Assembly (NCBI RefSeq): GCF_025628885.1
Contig: NZ_JAOTIF010000004.1
Location: 62,001 to 126,000 of the forward strand
DNA: 64,000 nucleotides
Direction: 5' to 3'
Source of the DNA: Paraflavisolibacter caeni
GTDB taxonomy: Bacteria; Bacteroidota; Bacteroidia; Chitinophagales; Chitinophagaceae
The notes below the pieces were generated by a model. The model was not told the DNA's origin and made no database searches. It saw only the letters and a list, made by a program, of their open reading frames with translations. The position numbers and the translations under genes were made by a program. Below are positions 1 through 8,857 of this stretch, piece after piece; position 1 is the stretch's first letter, and every line of letters starts with the position of its first letter.

Positions 1-198
1 ACAGCAGCCAAAAGCAGGCATTTCCTTTAAAAACGTGGATTTGGGAGGTTAAAAGCCGGGCTGGATTGTCAGAATATCTTAAAAAGATTGGTAACGAGGT
101 TATAAAATTCAATAAAATGCGGAATTTTCGCTTAGATTTTAGGAATTTCGCGTAAAATTTTAAAAATTCAGTAAAGAAACCCCTTAAAGTATTTAAGT
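1..198. other. Upstream edge of the leucine operon; no gene assigned
   Basis: The first 198 bases precede leuC. Two plus-strand frames enter from the left edge. One closes at 50-52 after 16 codons and one at 153-155 after about 50 codons. Either could be the 3' end of an upstream gene cut by the window edge, but neither tail shows a recognisable family signature. The rest is AT-rich with runs of A and T, and I see no clear promoter or terminator. Confidence 0.3.
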
Positions 199-1602
199 AT
201 GAGCAACACGCCAAGCACCTTGTTTGATAAAGTGTGGGATGCACACGTGGTTCGAAAAATAGAAGATGGGCCAGATGTATTTTTCATTGACAGGCATTTT
301 ATCCATGAAGTTACCAGCCCAGTGGCTTTTCTTGGTCTGCAAAACAGGGGTATCAATGTAATGTTTTCTGAACGCACATTTGCTACCGCCGATCACAACA
401 CACCAACTATTAACCAGCACCTTCCGGTAGAGGATCCGCTTTCTGCCAACCAGTTGAAAGCCCTGGAGCAGAATTCTGCAAAATATGGTATTTCGCATTG
501 GGGTCTTGGTAATCCTAAAAACGGTATTGTGCACGTTGTAGGACCTGAAAATGGTATTACGCTCCCTGGTATGACCATTGTTTGTGGTGATTCTCATACA
601 TCTACGCACGGCGCTTTTGGCGCTATTGCTTTTGGTATTGGTACTTCTGAGGTAGAGATGGTACTTTCTTCCCAGTGTATCATGCAGCCTAAGCCCAAGA
701 AAATGCGTATTAATGTGAATGGTGCTTTAAACAAGGGTGTTACTCCTAAAGATGTTATTCTTTACATTATTTCAAAATTGACTACGGCAGGTGCTACCGG
801 ATATTTTGTTGAATATGCAGGTGATGTTTTCGAGAACATGAGCATGGAAGGTCGTATGACTGTATGTAACATGAGTATCGAAATGGGTGCACGCGGTGGT
901 ATGATTGCTCCGGACGAAACAACATACGCTTACATTAAGGGTCGTGAGAAAGCTCCTCAAGGTGAAGCCTGGGATAAGGCGTTGGCATACTGGAAAACCT
1001 TGAAAACGGATGAAGGTGCTTCTTTTGATGTTGAATATAATTATAATGCAGCTGATATCGAACCCATGATCACTTATGGTACCAATCCAGGTATGGGTAT
1101 CGGCATCACCAAGAATATTCCCCTGTCTACAGAAGTAGAAGGTGGTAAATCCACTTATGAGAAATCATTGAATTACATGGGCTTCCATGAAGGAGAGCAG
1201 ATGCTTGGTAAAAAAGTTGACTATGTGTTCATTGGAAGTTGCACCAATGGCCGTATAGAAGACTTCAGGGCTTTTGCTTCAATTATTAAAGGCCGTAAGA
1301 AGGCTGATAATGTAACAGCATGGATCGTTCCTGGTTCTCATATTGTTGAACGTCAAATTAGAGAAGAAGGCATTTTGGATGTTCTCACTGAAGCTGGATT
1401 CCAATTACGTCAGCCTGGTTGCTCAGCTTGCCTGGCTATGAATGATGATAAAATTCCAGCCGGCAAATATGCAGTAAGTACCAGCAACCGCAACTTCGAA
1501 GGCCGCCAGGGTCCCGGAGCCCGCACATTGCTGGCAAGCCCATTAGTTGCTGCTGCAGCTGCTGTAACAGGCGTTGTAACTGATCCAAGAGAATTCATCT
1601 AA
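199..1602 (+). CDS. leuC: 3-isopropylmalate dehydratase, large subunit
   Basis: This is the large subunit of isopropylmalate isomerase, which converts 2-isopropylmalate to 3-isopropylmalate in leucine synthesis together with LeuD. The 467 residues match the usual bacterial LeuC length. Aconitase-family features are visible: an N-terminal '[11 protein letters not shown]' start, '[14 protein letters not shown]' near residue 130, and the three cysteines of the [4Fe-4S] cluster in 'GSCTNGR' near residue 348 and 'GCSACLAMN' near residue 411. The protein ends in a conserved '[20 protein letters not shown]' region. leuD follows after 40 bp in the same orientation, so the two subunits are very probably co-transcribed. 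Confidence 0.97.
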   Translation: MSNTPSTLFDKVWDAHVVRKIEDGPDVFFIDRHFIHEVTSPVAFLGLQNRGINVMFSERTFATADHNTPTINQHLPVEDPLSANQLKALEQNSAKYGISHWGLGNPKNGIVHVVGPENGITLPGMTIVCGDSHTSTHGAFGAIAFGIGTSEVEMVLSSQCIMQPKPKKMRINVNGALNKGVTPKDVILYIISKLTTAGATGYFVEYAGDVFENMSMEGRMTVCNMSIEMGARGGMIAPDETTYAYIKGREKAPQGEAWDKALAYWKTLKTDEGASFDVEYNYNAADIEPMITYGTNPGMGIGITKNIPLSTEVEGGKSTYEKSLNYMGFHEGEQMLGKKVDYVFIGSCTNGRIEDFRAFASIIKGRKKADNVTAWIVPGSHIVERQIREEGILDVLTEAGFQLRQPGCSACLAMNDDKIPAGKYAVSTSNRNFEGRQGPGARTLLASPLVAAAAAVTGVVTDPREFI

Positions 1603-1642
1603 ATTTCAAACAATTATCCTTCTCACTCTAACAAAATAAATA

Positions 1643-2239
1643 ATGGCTTACGATAAATTCACAGTTCTTAAAAGTACGGCAGTGCCGATGCCGATTGAAA
1701 ATGTTGACACTGACCAGATCATTCCAGCTCGCTTTTTAAAAGCGACTAAGCGTGAAGGGTTTGGTGATAACCTTTTCAGAGACTGGCGTTATAATGTGGA
1801 CAATACACCCAAACAGGATTTTGTGTTGAACAATCCTATCTATTCGGGTGAAATTTTAGTTGGTGGTAAGAACTTTGGTAGTGGTAGCAGCCGCGAACAT
1901 GCCGCCTGGGCTATTTATGACTATGGTTTTCGTTGCGTAGTATCCAGCTTTTTTGCTGATATCTTCAAGAACAACTCATTAAATATTGGCATTTTACCAG
2001 TACAGGTTAGTCCGGAGTTTTTGGACAAGATCTTTACTGCCATTGAAGCAGATCCTAAAACTGAACTGGAAGTAAACCTGCCAGAACAAACCATTACCAT
2101 TGTAGCTACTGGTGAAAAAGAGTCTTTTGATATCAATGGTTATAAAAAGCATAACCTGATGAATGGTTTTGATGACATTGATTATTTGCAATCAATGAAG
2201 GCTGAAATCGAAACATTCGCAGCAGGCCGATTATATTAA
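1643..2239 (+). CDS. leuD: 3-isopropylmalate dehydratase, small subunit
   Basis: This is the small (swivelling-domain) subunit of isopropylmalate isomerase, the cytosolic partner of LeuC. At 198 residues it has the normal length. Diagnostic motifs are '[14 protein letters not shown]' near residue 20 and '[16 protein letters not shown]' near residue 75, which contribute to substrate binding. It lies 40 bp downstream of leuC and is followed by an intercistronic hairpin before the synthase gene. There is no sign of truncation. Confidence 0.97.
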   Translation: MAYDKFTVLKSTAVPMPIENVDTDQIIPARFLKATKREGFGDNLFRDWRYNVDNTPKQDFVLNNPIYSGEILVGGKNFGSGSSREHAAWAIYDYGFRCVVSSFFADIFKNNSLNIGILPVQVSPEFLDKIFTAIEADPKTELEVNLPEQTITIVATGEKESFDINGYKKHNLMNGFDDIDYLQSMKAEIETFAAGRLY

Positions 2240-2252
2240 GAATTCAAATTCT

Positions 2253-2317
2253 GCCACGGTTACATAGACTTCTTTTCCACTTTGGGAATAGAAATCATTG
2301 TATCCGTGGCTTTTTTT
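2253..2317 (+). terminator. Terminator-like hairpin between leuD and the leuA/cimA-like gene
   Basis: A 12-base arm at 2253-2264 pairs with 2299-2310 with one mismatch and is followed directly by seven T residues. The loop is about 34 nt. Its position inside an otherwise continuous leucine operon suggests partial termination or an attenuator-like step, though no leader peptide was identified. Confidence 0.65.
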
Positions 2318-2353
2318 AACACCCTCATCATTTCGTAAAATATTTTAGGTTCT

Positions 2354-3931
2354 ATGCAAGCAGTTATTCAACTGGATAGCAAACAACAACCTGTTCAGCG
2401 TAATTCTAACACAAAGTCGCCACGCCATATTGAAATTATGGATACCACCCTGCGTGATGGCGAGCAAACCAGTGGTGTGTCTTTTTCTGCCTCCGAAAAG
2501 CTCACCATTGCACAACTGTTGTTAACGGAAGTAAAGGTTGACCGCATCGAAATAGCCTCTGCCCGGGTGTCGGAGGGAGAATTCAAAGCTGTTAAGAAAA
2601 TTACGGAATGGGCTTCAGCAAATGGGCACCTTGACCGCATAGAAGTACTCACATTTGTGGATGGTGATACCTCTGTAAACTGGATGTTGCAGGCTGGAGC
2701 AAAAGTAATGAACCTGCTTACCAAAGGTTCGCTGAATCACCTGACCCACCAACTAAAGAAAACTCCTGAACAACATTTTGAAGACATTGCTAAGGTAATT
2801 GCGCTTGCCACATCCAAAGGATTGCAGTGTAATGTTTACCTCGAAGACTGGAGCAATGGAATGCGCAATTCGAAGGAATATGTGCTTCAGTTTATCGACT
2901 TTTTGCAAACACAACCAATCAAGCGGGTCTTGCTCCCCGATACACTGGGTGTATTGATACCTTCCGAAGTATATCAATATATCCTGGAATTAACTTCTGC
3001 TTACCCGAATCTTCATTTTGATTTTCATGCTCATAATGATTATGACCTTGGTACGGCCAATGTTCTTGAAGCTGTAAAGGCTGGAGCGCACGGTTTGCAC
3101 CTGACCATTAATGGTATGGGGGAAAGAGCCGGAAATGCACCTTTGGCGAGTGCGATTGCAGTGTTGAATGATTATGTAAAAGAGGTAAAAACGTCGGTTG
3201 TTGAAAAGTCGTTGTATTCGGTCAGCAAACTGGTAGAAACCTTTTCCGGATTCCGGATTTCTGCCAATAAGCCAATTGTAGGCGAAAATGTTTTTACACA
3301 AACAGCTGGAATTCATGCAGATGGCGATAAAAAGAACAAATTATACTTTAATGACCTGATGCCCGAACGTTTTGGAAGGGAACGGAAATATGCACTGGGC
3401 AAAACGAGTGGTAAAGCAAATATTGAAAATAATTTGCAACAGCTCGGCATTCAACTTTCTGGAGAAGATCTTAAAAAGGTTACTCAGCGTATTATTGAAC
3501 TGGGTGACAGGAAAGAAGCAGTTACCCAGGCAGATCTTCCTTACATTATCTCAGATGTTCTAGATAGCGATACCATTAGAGAGAAAGTGCATGTAGAAAA
3601 TTATGTGCTGACACACTCTAAAAATCTAAGACCTTCTGTTACGCTGAAAATCAGCATTGAAGGCGAGTCATTTGAAGAGCATGCACAAGGTGACGGTCAA
3701 TATGATGCCTTTATGAATGCCCTGAAAAAGGTGTATACACAAAAAGGCCTGGAATTGCCCACACTTACGGATTACGAAGTGCGCATACCTCCTGGTGGTA
3801 AATCTGACGCACTTTGTGAAACCATTATAACCTGGAGTTTCAGTGGTAGAGAATTCAAAACAAGAGGACTCGATAGCGACCAGACAGTTTCTGCGATTCA
3901 AGCGACACAGAAGATGCTGAATCTGATATAA
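2354..3931 (+). CDS. 2-isopropylmalate/citramalate synthase family protein
   Basis: The protein is a DRE-TIM metallolyase-like Claisen condensation enzyme that joins acetyl-CoA to a 2-oxo acid, either at the entry to leucine synthesis (LeuA) or to make citramalate (CimA). At 525 residues it fits a catalytic barrel plus a C-terminal LeuA allosteric domain. Visible motifs are 'MDTTLRDGEQTSGVSF' near residue 29, 'HFDFHAHNDYDLGTAN' near 222 carrying the metal-binding HxH, and 'NGMGERAGNAPLAS' near 254. The C-terminal third resembles the regulatory domain for end-product inhibition. Its place between leuD and leuB favours LeuA. However, the slightly divergent sequence, typical of Bacteroidota, leaves CimA-like specificity possible, so I give no symbol. 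Confidence 0.88.
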   Translation: MQAVIQLDSKQQPVQRNSNTKSPRHIEIMDTTLRDGEQTSGVSFSASEKLTIAQLLLTEVKVDRIEIASARVSEGEFKAVKKITEWASANGHLDRIEVLTFVDGDTSVNWMLQAGAKVMNLLTKGSLNHLTHQLKKTPEQHFEDIAKVIALATSKGLQCNVYLEDWSNGMRNSKEYVLQFIDFLQTQPIKRVLLPDTLGVLIPSEVYQYILELTSAYPNLHFDFHAHNDYDLGTANVLEAVKAGAHGLHLTINGMGERAGNAPLASAIAVLNDYVKEVKTSVVEKSLYSVSKLVETFSGFRISANKPIVGENVFTQTAGIHADGDKKNKLYFNDLMPERFGRERKYALGKTSGKANIENNLQQLGIQLSGEDLKKVTQRIIELGDRKEAVTQADLPYIISDVLDSDTIREKVHVENYVLTHSKNLRPSVTLKISIEGESFEEHAQGDGQYDAFMNALKKVYTQKGLELPTLTDYEVRIPPGGKSDALCETIITWSFSGREFKTRGLDSDQTVSAIQATQKMLNLI

Positions 3932-3975
3932 GCAACATTGTTTAATCATAAAACCAAATCAACAAATAAATATTA

Positions 3976-5049
3976 ATGGCTAAAAAACACATTCTGATCG
4001 TTCCTGGGGATGGAATAGGACAAGAGGTAACTGCAGTAGGAAAAAAAGTTCTGGACAAGATCGCTACCAAATTTGGACATGAGTTTACTTATGATGAGGC
4101 TTTGATTGGGCATGTGGCCATCGAAGCAACAGGTAATCCATTGCCAGATGAATCATTGGAAAAAATGAAGGCTTCTGATGCTGTTTTATTTGGCGCAGTA
4201 GGTCATCCGAAATATGATAATGACCCAAGTGCTAAAGTACGTCCTGAGCAGGGATTATTGAAAATGCGTAAAGAGTTGGGATTGTATGCCAACCTGCGTC
4301 CAATTAAACTGTTTGATGAATTATTGGGTGCTTCCAGCATTAAACCTGAAATCCTGAAGGGAGCTGATATCCTGTTTTTCCGTGAATTAACCGGTGATAT
4401 TTATTTTGGTGAGAAAGGGCGCAAGAATAATGGTGATACGGCTTATGATATTGCAGAATACAGCCGTTTTGAGGTTGAGCGGATTGCCCGCAAAGCCTTC
4501 GAAGCTGCCCGTACCCGTCGCAAGAAACTTTGTTCAGTAGATAAAGCCAACGTAATAGAAACCAGCCGTTTGTGGCGTGAAGTGGTGCAAAAGGTAGCTA
4601 CCGAATATCCTGATGTTGAAGTGGAACACCAGTTTGTGGATGCCACTGCCATGTTGCTGATCAAAGATCCGCGTCGTTTTGATGTGGTGGTAACTGCCAA
4701 TCTTTTTGGAGATATCCTGACTGATGAAGCTTCCCAGATTGCAGGATCTATGGGCATGTTGGCATCTGCTTCTATCGGTGATGGTACGGGAGTTTATGAG
4801 CCTATCCACGGTTCTGCCCATGATATTACTGGTAAAGGTGTGGCAAACCCACTGGCATCCATTCTGTCTGCAGCACTGTTGCTTGATATTTCTTTTGGCA
4901 TGAAGGCTGAATCTGAAGCAGTTATCAATGCTGTTGATAAAGTATTGAAAGCTGGCTTCCGCACAAGAGATATTGCTGATGCCCAAACACCAGCTGATAA
5001 AATCCTCGGTACAGATGCCATCGGTGAAGAAGTATTGAAGAATTTATAA
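3976..5049 (+). CDS. leuB: 3-isopropylmalate dehydrogenase
   Basis: LeuB oxidatively decarboxylates 3-isopropylmalate to 2-oxoisocaproate using NAD+. At 357 residues it is full length. It shows the beta-decarboxylating dehydrogenase signatures: 'VPGDGIGQEV' at the N-terminus, the arginine-rich substrate segment 'RKELGLYANLRPIK' near residue 95, 'NLFGDILTDEASQIAGSMG' near 242 with the metal-binding aspartates, and 'EPIHGSAHDITGKGVANP' near 275. It is the last gene of the leucine operon (45 bp after the synthase) and is closed by a hairpin terminator. Confidence 0.97.
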   Translation: MAKKHILIVPGDGIGQEVTAVGKKVLDKIATKFGHEFTYDEALIGHVAIEATGNPLPDESLEKMKASDAVLFGAVGHPKYDNDPSAKVRPEQGLLKMRKELGLYANLRPIKLFDELLGASSIKPEILKGADILFFRELTGDIYFGEKGRKNNGDTAYDIAEYSRFEVERIARKAFEAARTRRKKLCSVDKANVIETSRLWREVVQKVATEYPDVEVEHQFVDATAMLLIKDPRRFDVVVTANLFGDILTDEASQIAGSMGMLASASIGDGTGVYEPIHGSAHDITGKGVANPLASILSAALLLDISFGMKAESEAVINAVDKVLKAGFRTRDIADAQTPADKILGTDAIGEEVLKNL

Positions 5050-5082
5050 ACGTAATTAGCTTCATTACTCATCTTAATAGGG

Positions 5083-5118
5083 AAAGGCTCCTGGGAATAC
5101 CGCCCGGTGAGCCTTTTT
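5083..5118 (+). terminator. Intrinsic terminator after leuB
   Basis: The arm 5083-5090 pairs perfectly with 5109-5116 across an 18-nt loop, and the 3' arm runs into a T-rich stretch. It lies 34 bp past the leuB stop codon and marks the end of the leucine operon. Confidence 0.8.
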
Positions 5119-5220
5119 ATTTTAAAACAGATTGGTGATTGATAACTAATTATTAATGTTTCAGGGTTTATTTTTGCCGCCCCGATAAGATCGGTTCAAC
5201 TATATCTATAAACAGAATAT

Positions 5221-7488
5221 ATGGATCAGAAGTATATCCAAAAAATCTCAGAGAAACTAGGACTAACGTTAAAACAAGTCACCAATGTTGACAGCCTTCA
5301 TAGTGAAGGGGCAACTATTCCCTTTATGGCCCGCTATCGTAAAGAGGCTACAAATAACCTGGATGAAGTTGCCATTGGAAATATTGTAGAGGAGATCAAG
5401 TACTTTACAGAACTGGACAAGCGTAAAGAGACCGTGATCAAAACCATTGAAGATGCAGGCAAGATGACGGATGATCTGAAGAAAAGGATCGAAGAATGTT
5501 ACAGTGCAACAGAGTTGGAAGACATTTACCTCCCTTACAAACCAAAGCGTAAAACAAGAGCTACCCAGGCCATTGAAAAAGGGCTGGAACCATTGGCAAA
5601 GTTGCTTTTTGAACAGGCGGAGATGAATTTAGACGAAGAAACAGCTAAATATATTAATGAACAGGTAAAAGATAGCAAGGATGCCCTGCAGGGAGCCAGG
5701 GATATTATTGCTGAATGGATCAGTGAACATGAGCAGGCCCGGAATAAAGTGCGCCAATTGTTTACAGAAACGGCAGCTTTATCATCCAAAATATTGCCGT
5801 CGAAAAAAGATGATCCTGAGGCCCAGAAATATCGTGACTATTTCGAATTCGATGAGCCTTTATCTCAATGTCCTTCACACAGGATACTGGCTATTCGCCG
5901 GGGTGAAAAAGAAGGGTTCCTCGCAATGGATCTGAATGTAGACAAACAGACAGCAGTTGAAGATTTAGAACGCATCTTTATCAAAGCTTCGAATCCATCT
6001 GCAACAGAAGTCAAAAAAGCAATTGAAGACAGCTTTGGCCGCCTTTTGAAATCATCTATCGAAAATGAGTACCGTTTATTAAGTAAAGGCAAGGCTGATG
6101 AAGAGGCGATCCATGTATTTACAGAGAACTTGCGCCAGCTTTTACTCGCTTCGCCACTAGGTTCCAAGAAGATCCTGGCTCTTGATCCGGGATACCGTAC
6201 CGGGTGTAAGGTGGTATGCCTGGATGCACAGGGTAATCTTGTGTATAATACAGCTATTTACCCGCATCCACCGCAAAACCAATGGCAGGAAAGTATTGCT
6301 GCTTTAAAACAAATGGTAGAAAAGTTTGATATTGAGGCGATTGGTGTCGGTAATGGAACTGCAGGCAGGGAATCAGAGCAACTGGTCAGGAGTATAGATT
6401 TCGGTAAGCATGTTAGTATATTCCAGGTAAACGAAAGTGGTGCCTCCATTTATTCGGCATCAGAAGTAGCCAGGGAAGAATTTCCGGATCATGATGTGAC
6501 TGTACGTGGTGCTATCAGCATTGGCAGAAGATTGCTTGATCCATTGAGTGAATTGGTGAAGATCGATCCTAAGTCAATTGGCGTTGGACAATATCAACAC
6601 GATGTGAATCAATTGAAGTTGAAGGACGCTTTGGATAGGGTAGTGGAGAGTGCTGTGAACTTTGTAGGTGTTGATGTAAACACGGCCAGCAAACATTTAT
6701 TACAATATGTTTCTGGTATCAATGCAACACTGGCCAACAACATTGTTCAGTACCGTGCACAAAACGGAGCTTTCAAGAGCCGGAATGATCTGAAAAAGGT
6801 GTCTTTGATGGGACCAAAGACCTTTGAGCAATGCGCTGGCTTTTTGAGAATTCCGGGAGCAGAAAATCCCCTGGATAATTCTTCTGTGCATCCTGAAAGT
6901 TATGGAGTGGTGGAGCAAATGGCTAAAGACGTTCAGGCTTCTTTGGAAGAACTGATCAAGCAATCGGAGTTACGCAAAAAGGTAGTCAAGAAAAAATATA
7001 TAACGGAGACAGTAGGTGAGTTTACGATTGATGATATTTTGAAGGAACTGGAAAAGCCTGGTCGTGACCCTCGTTCTCCGATTGAAGAATTCCAGTTTGA
7101 TGAAACTATCAAGACTATTGAAGATGTAAAGCCTGGTATGACTGTTCCGGGTATTGTTACCAATATTACAGCCTTTGGTGCTTTTGTAGACATTGGCGTT
7201 AAACAGGATGGGCTGGTACACCTTTCACAACTCAGCAACCGTTATGTTACGGATCCAAACGAAGTGGTTAAGCTGAATCAAAAAGTTATGGTTACCGTTA
7301 CCGAGGTTGATGTGGCCAGGAAGCGCATTGCTTTGAGCATGAAAGACCAGGCTCCAAGAGAAAGGGAACAAATGAGTAGACCAAAAGGTCAAGGCGCCCC
7401 TGCACAAAAATCATTTCAAAAGAAGCAAGAGCCGCAAAATGATTTCCAAAGCAAGCTGATGGAACTGAAGAAGAAGTTTAAGGACTGA
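5221..7488 (+). CDS. tex: Tex-family RNA-binding transcription accessory protein
   Basis: Tex/YqgF-type nucleic-acid-binding protein of 755 residues, the usual family length. The order is the N-terminal Tex helical domain ('IPFMARYRKEATNNLDEVA' near residue 33), the YqgF/RNase H-like domain ('ILALDPGYRTGCKVVCLD' near 317), helix-hairpin-helix segments ('LLQYVSGINATLANNIV' near 495), and a C-terminal S1 RNA-binding domain ('VTNITAFGAFVDIGVKQDG' near 645). A charged, disordered tail with Q, K and P follows. The protein binds RNA in the cytoplasm and is linked to transcription and ribosome function. It stands alone, with a TAnnTTTG-type box at 5169-5176 about 45 bp before the start and a terminator shared with the convergent queA. 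Confidence 0.95.
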   Translation: MDQKYIQKISEKLGLTLKQVTNVDSLHSEGATIPFMARYRKEATNNLDEVAIGNIVEEIKYFTELDKRKETVIKTIEDAGKMTDDLKKRIEECYSATELEDIYLPYKPKRKTRATQAIEKGLEPLAKLLFEQAEMNLDEETAKYINEQVKDSKDALQGARDIIAEWISEHEQARNKVRQLFTETAALSSKILPSKKDDPEAQKYRDYFEFDEPLSQCPSHRILAIRRGEKEGFLAMDLNVDKQTAVEDLERIFIKASNPSATEVKKAIEDSFGRLLKSSIENEYRLLSKGKADEEAIHVFTENLRQLLLASPLGSKKILALDPGYRTGCKVVCLDAQGNLVYNTAIYPHPPQNQWQESIAALKQMVEKFDIEAIGVGNGTAGRESEQLVRSIDFGKHVSIFQVNESGASIYSASEVAREEFPDHDVTVRGAISIGRRLLDPLSELVKIDPKSIGVGQYQHDVNQLKLKDALDRVVESAVNFVGVDVNTASKHLLQYVSGINATLANNIVQYRAQNGAFKSRNDLKKVSLMGPKTFEQCAGFLRIPGAENPLDNSSVHPESYGVVEQMAKDVQASLEELIKQSELRKKVVKKKYITETVGEFTIDDILKELEKPGRDPRSPIEEFQFDETIKTIEDVKPGMTVPGIVTNITAFGAFVDIGVKQDGLVHLSQLSNRYVTDPNEVVKLNQKVMVTVTEVDVARKRIALSMKDQAPREREQMSRPKGQGAPAQKSFQKKQEPQNDFQSKLMELKKKFKD

Positions 7489-7514
7489 GGGGAGTGAATG
7501 GTCAATTGAAAATT

Positions 7515-7548
7515 AAAAAGGTTATCTGCCGTGGCGGATAACCTTTTT
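7515..7548. terminator. Bidirectional terminator between tex and queA
   Basis: A 16-base arm at 7515-7530 pairs with 7533-7548 (one G-U wobble, 2-nt turn). It has an A-run at the left end and a T-run at the right end, so it can terminate both converging genes. Confidence 0.85.
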
Positions 7549-7585
7549 AACTATTTACTATTTGTCTTATTTCTAATGCTTCATA

Positions 7586-8635
7586 CTATACGATCAGCAT
7601 TGCATCGCCATAGCTGAAGAAGCGATATTTATCCTTGATCGCTTTTTTATAAGCTTCCATGATTAAATCATAACCAGCAAAAGCGCAAGTCATAATCAGT
7701 AAGCTTGTTTTCGGCAGGTGGAAGTTTGTCACTAAAGAATCCGCGATGCTAAAATCGTAAGGAGGATGAATAAACATATTCGTCCAGCCTTCTGATGGCT
7801 TCAACAAGCGTTGAGCCGTAAAAGAAGACTCTAAAGCACGCATTGAAGTGGTACCAATAGAGCAAATACGGTGATTTGTTTCTTTGGCCTTGTTTACAAT
7901 TTTGCAGCAGGTTTCATCAATGCGGTAATATTCTGCATCCATTTTGTGCTTGCTCAGGTCTTCCACTTCAATAGGACGGAAGGTGCCTAAACCAGTATGA
8001 AGGGTTACTTCGGCAAAACGGATACCTTTGATCTCGCAGCGTTTGATCAATTCGCGGCTGAAGTGCAGACCTGCAGTTGGAGCTGCTACAGCGCCTTCGT
8101 GCTTTGCATATACAGTCTGGTAACGCTCACGGTCTTCTTCATCCGGTTTGCGTTTAATGTATTTGGGAAGAGGCGTTTCTCCGTGTTTTTCAAGTATTTC
8201 GCGGAACTCATCTTCAGATCCTTCGAATAAGAATTTGATGGTACGTCCACGTGAGGTAGTGTTATCGATTACCTCTGCTACCAGGTCCTCACTATCTCCG
8301 AAGTACAATTTGTTGCCCACACGTATTTTTCTTGCGGGATCAACGATCACATCCCAAAGGCGGTGTTCCTTGTTTAATTCACGAAGTAGAAAAACTTCAA
8401 TCTTAGCACCTGTTTTTTCCTTGCGTCCATACATGCGGGCAGGGAAAACTTTGGTATTGTTTACAGCAAAAACGTCTTTGTCATCAAAGTAATCAAGGAT
8501 GTCGCGGAAGTGTTTGTTTTCAATTTGTCCGGTTTTGCGGTGAATCACCATCATACGGGCATCTTCGCGTTTTTTGGCCGGATTTTGAGCAATAAGATTT
8601 AAGGGGAGGTCAAATTTAAACTGTGAAAGCTTCAT
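7586..8635 (-). CDS. queA: S-adenosylmethionine:tRNA ribosyltransferase-isomerase
   Basis: QueA transfers and isomerises the ribosyl moiety of SAM onto 7-aminomethyl-deazaguanine in tRNA, giving epoxyqueuosine in queuosine synthesis. The 349 residues are the normal length. Signature segments are '[20 protein letters not shown]' at the N-terminus, '[13 protein letters not shown]' near residue 180, '[12 protein letters not shown]' near 205 and '[12 protein letters not shown]' near 305. It is convergent with tex. The roughly 200 bp upstream are unusually structured and are described separately. Confidence 0.97.
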   Translation of the reverse strand: MKLSQFKFDLPLNLIAQNPAKKREDARMMVIHRKTGQIENKHFRDILDYFDDKDVFAVNNTKVFPARMYGRKEKTGAKIEVFLLRELNKEHRLWDVIVDPARKIRVGNKLYFGDSEDLVAEVIDNTTSRGRTIKFLFEGSEDEFREILEKHGETPLPKYIKRKPDEEDRERYQTVYAKHEGAVAAPTAGLHFSRELIKRCEIKGIRFAEVTLHTGLGTFRPIEVEDLSKHKMDAEYYRIDETCCKIVNKAKETNHRICSIGTTSMRALESSFTAQRLLKPSEGWTNMFIHPPYDFSIADSLVTNFHLPKTSLLIMTCAFAGYDLIMEAYKKAIKDKYRFFSYGDAMLIV

Positions 8636-8715
8636 GGGCTGTTTAGTTATTTATTTTGAGGCCTCATGACACAAATCCTGTGAAGTAAGAGCCAAGGGTA
8701 AAAAGAGGAAAAATG

Positions 8716-8803
8716 TTCACTCTTCGACCCTCAGCAAGTTGCCAAAAGCCACGGTCTTACGGCACCGGGTTTGGTCATTAAGCTTATAAGGTCGGCAAAG
8801 GTA
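8716..8803 (-). promoter_or_regulatory. Structured leader and promoter box upstream of queA
   Basis: Read on the minus strand, a TACCTTTG box (8803-8796) matches the Bacteroidota -7 consensus TAnnTTTG. About 70 nt of GC-richer sequence in an AT-rich gap follows. It contains an outer CGACC/GGTCG pairing and an inner CGGT/ACCG pairing that competes with a TGCC/GGCA pairing. This could be a folded 5' leader of queA. It does not match any riboswitch consensus I can recall with confidence. Confidence 0.35.
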
Positions 8804-8857
8804 GTGAAAAAGCTAATTTAGGATCCTATAATTTAGAAAAATTTAGCAGTCAATCGG

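Noticed and set aside
1-155. Partial upstream gene entering the window
   Set aside because: Two frames are open from the edge, but neither tail has a recognisable C-terminal motif, so no gene was called.
8716-8803. SAM-I, SAM-II or preQ1 riboswitch upstream of queA
   Set aside because: I compared the block with the consensus cores I can recall and found no full match. It is kept only as an unassigned structured leader.
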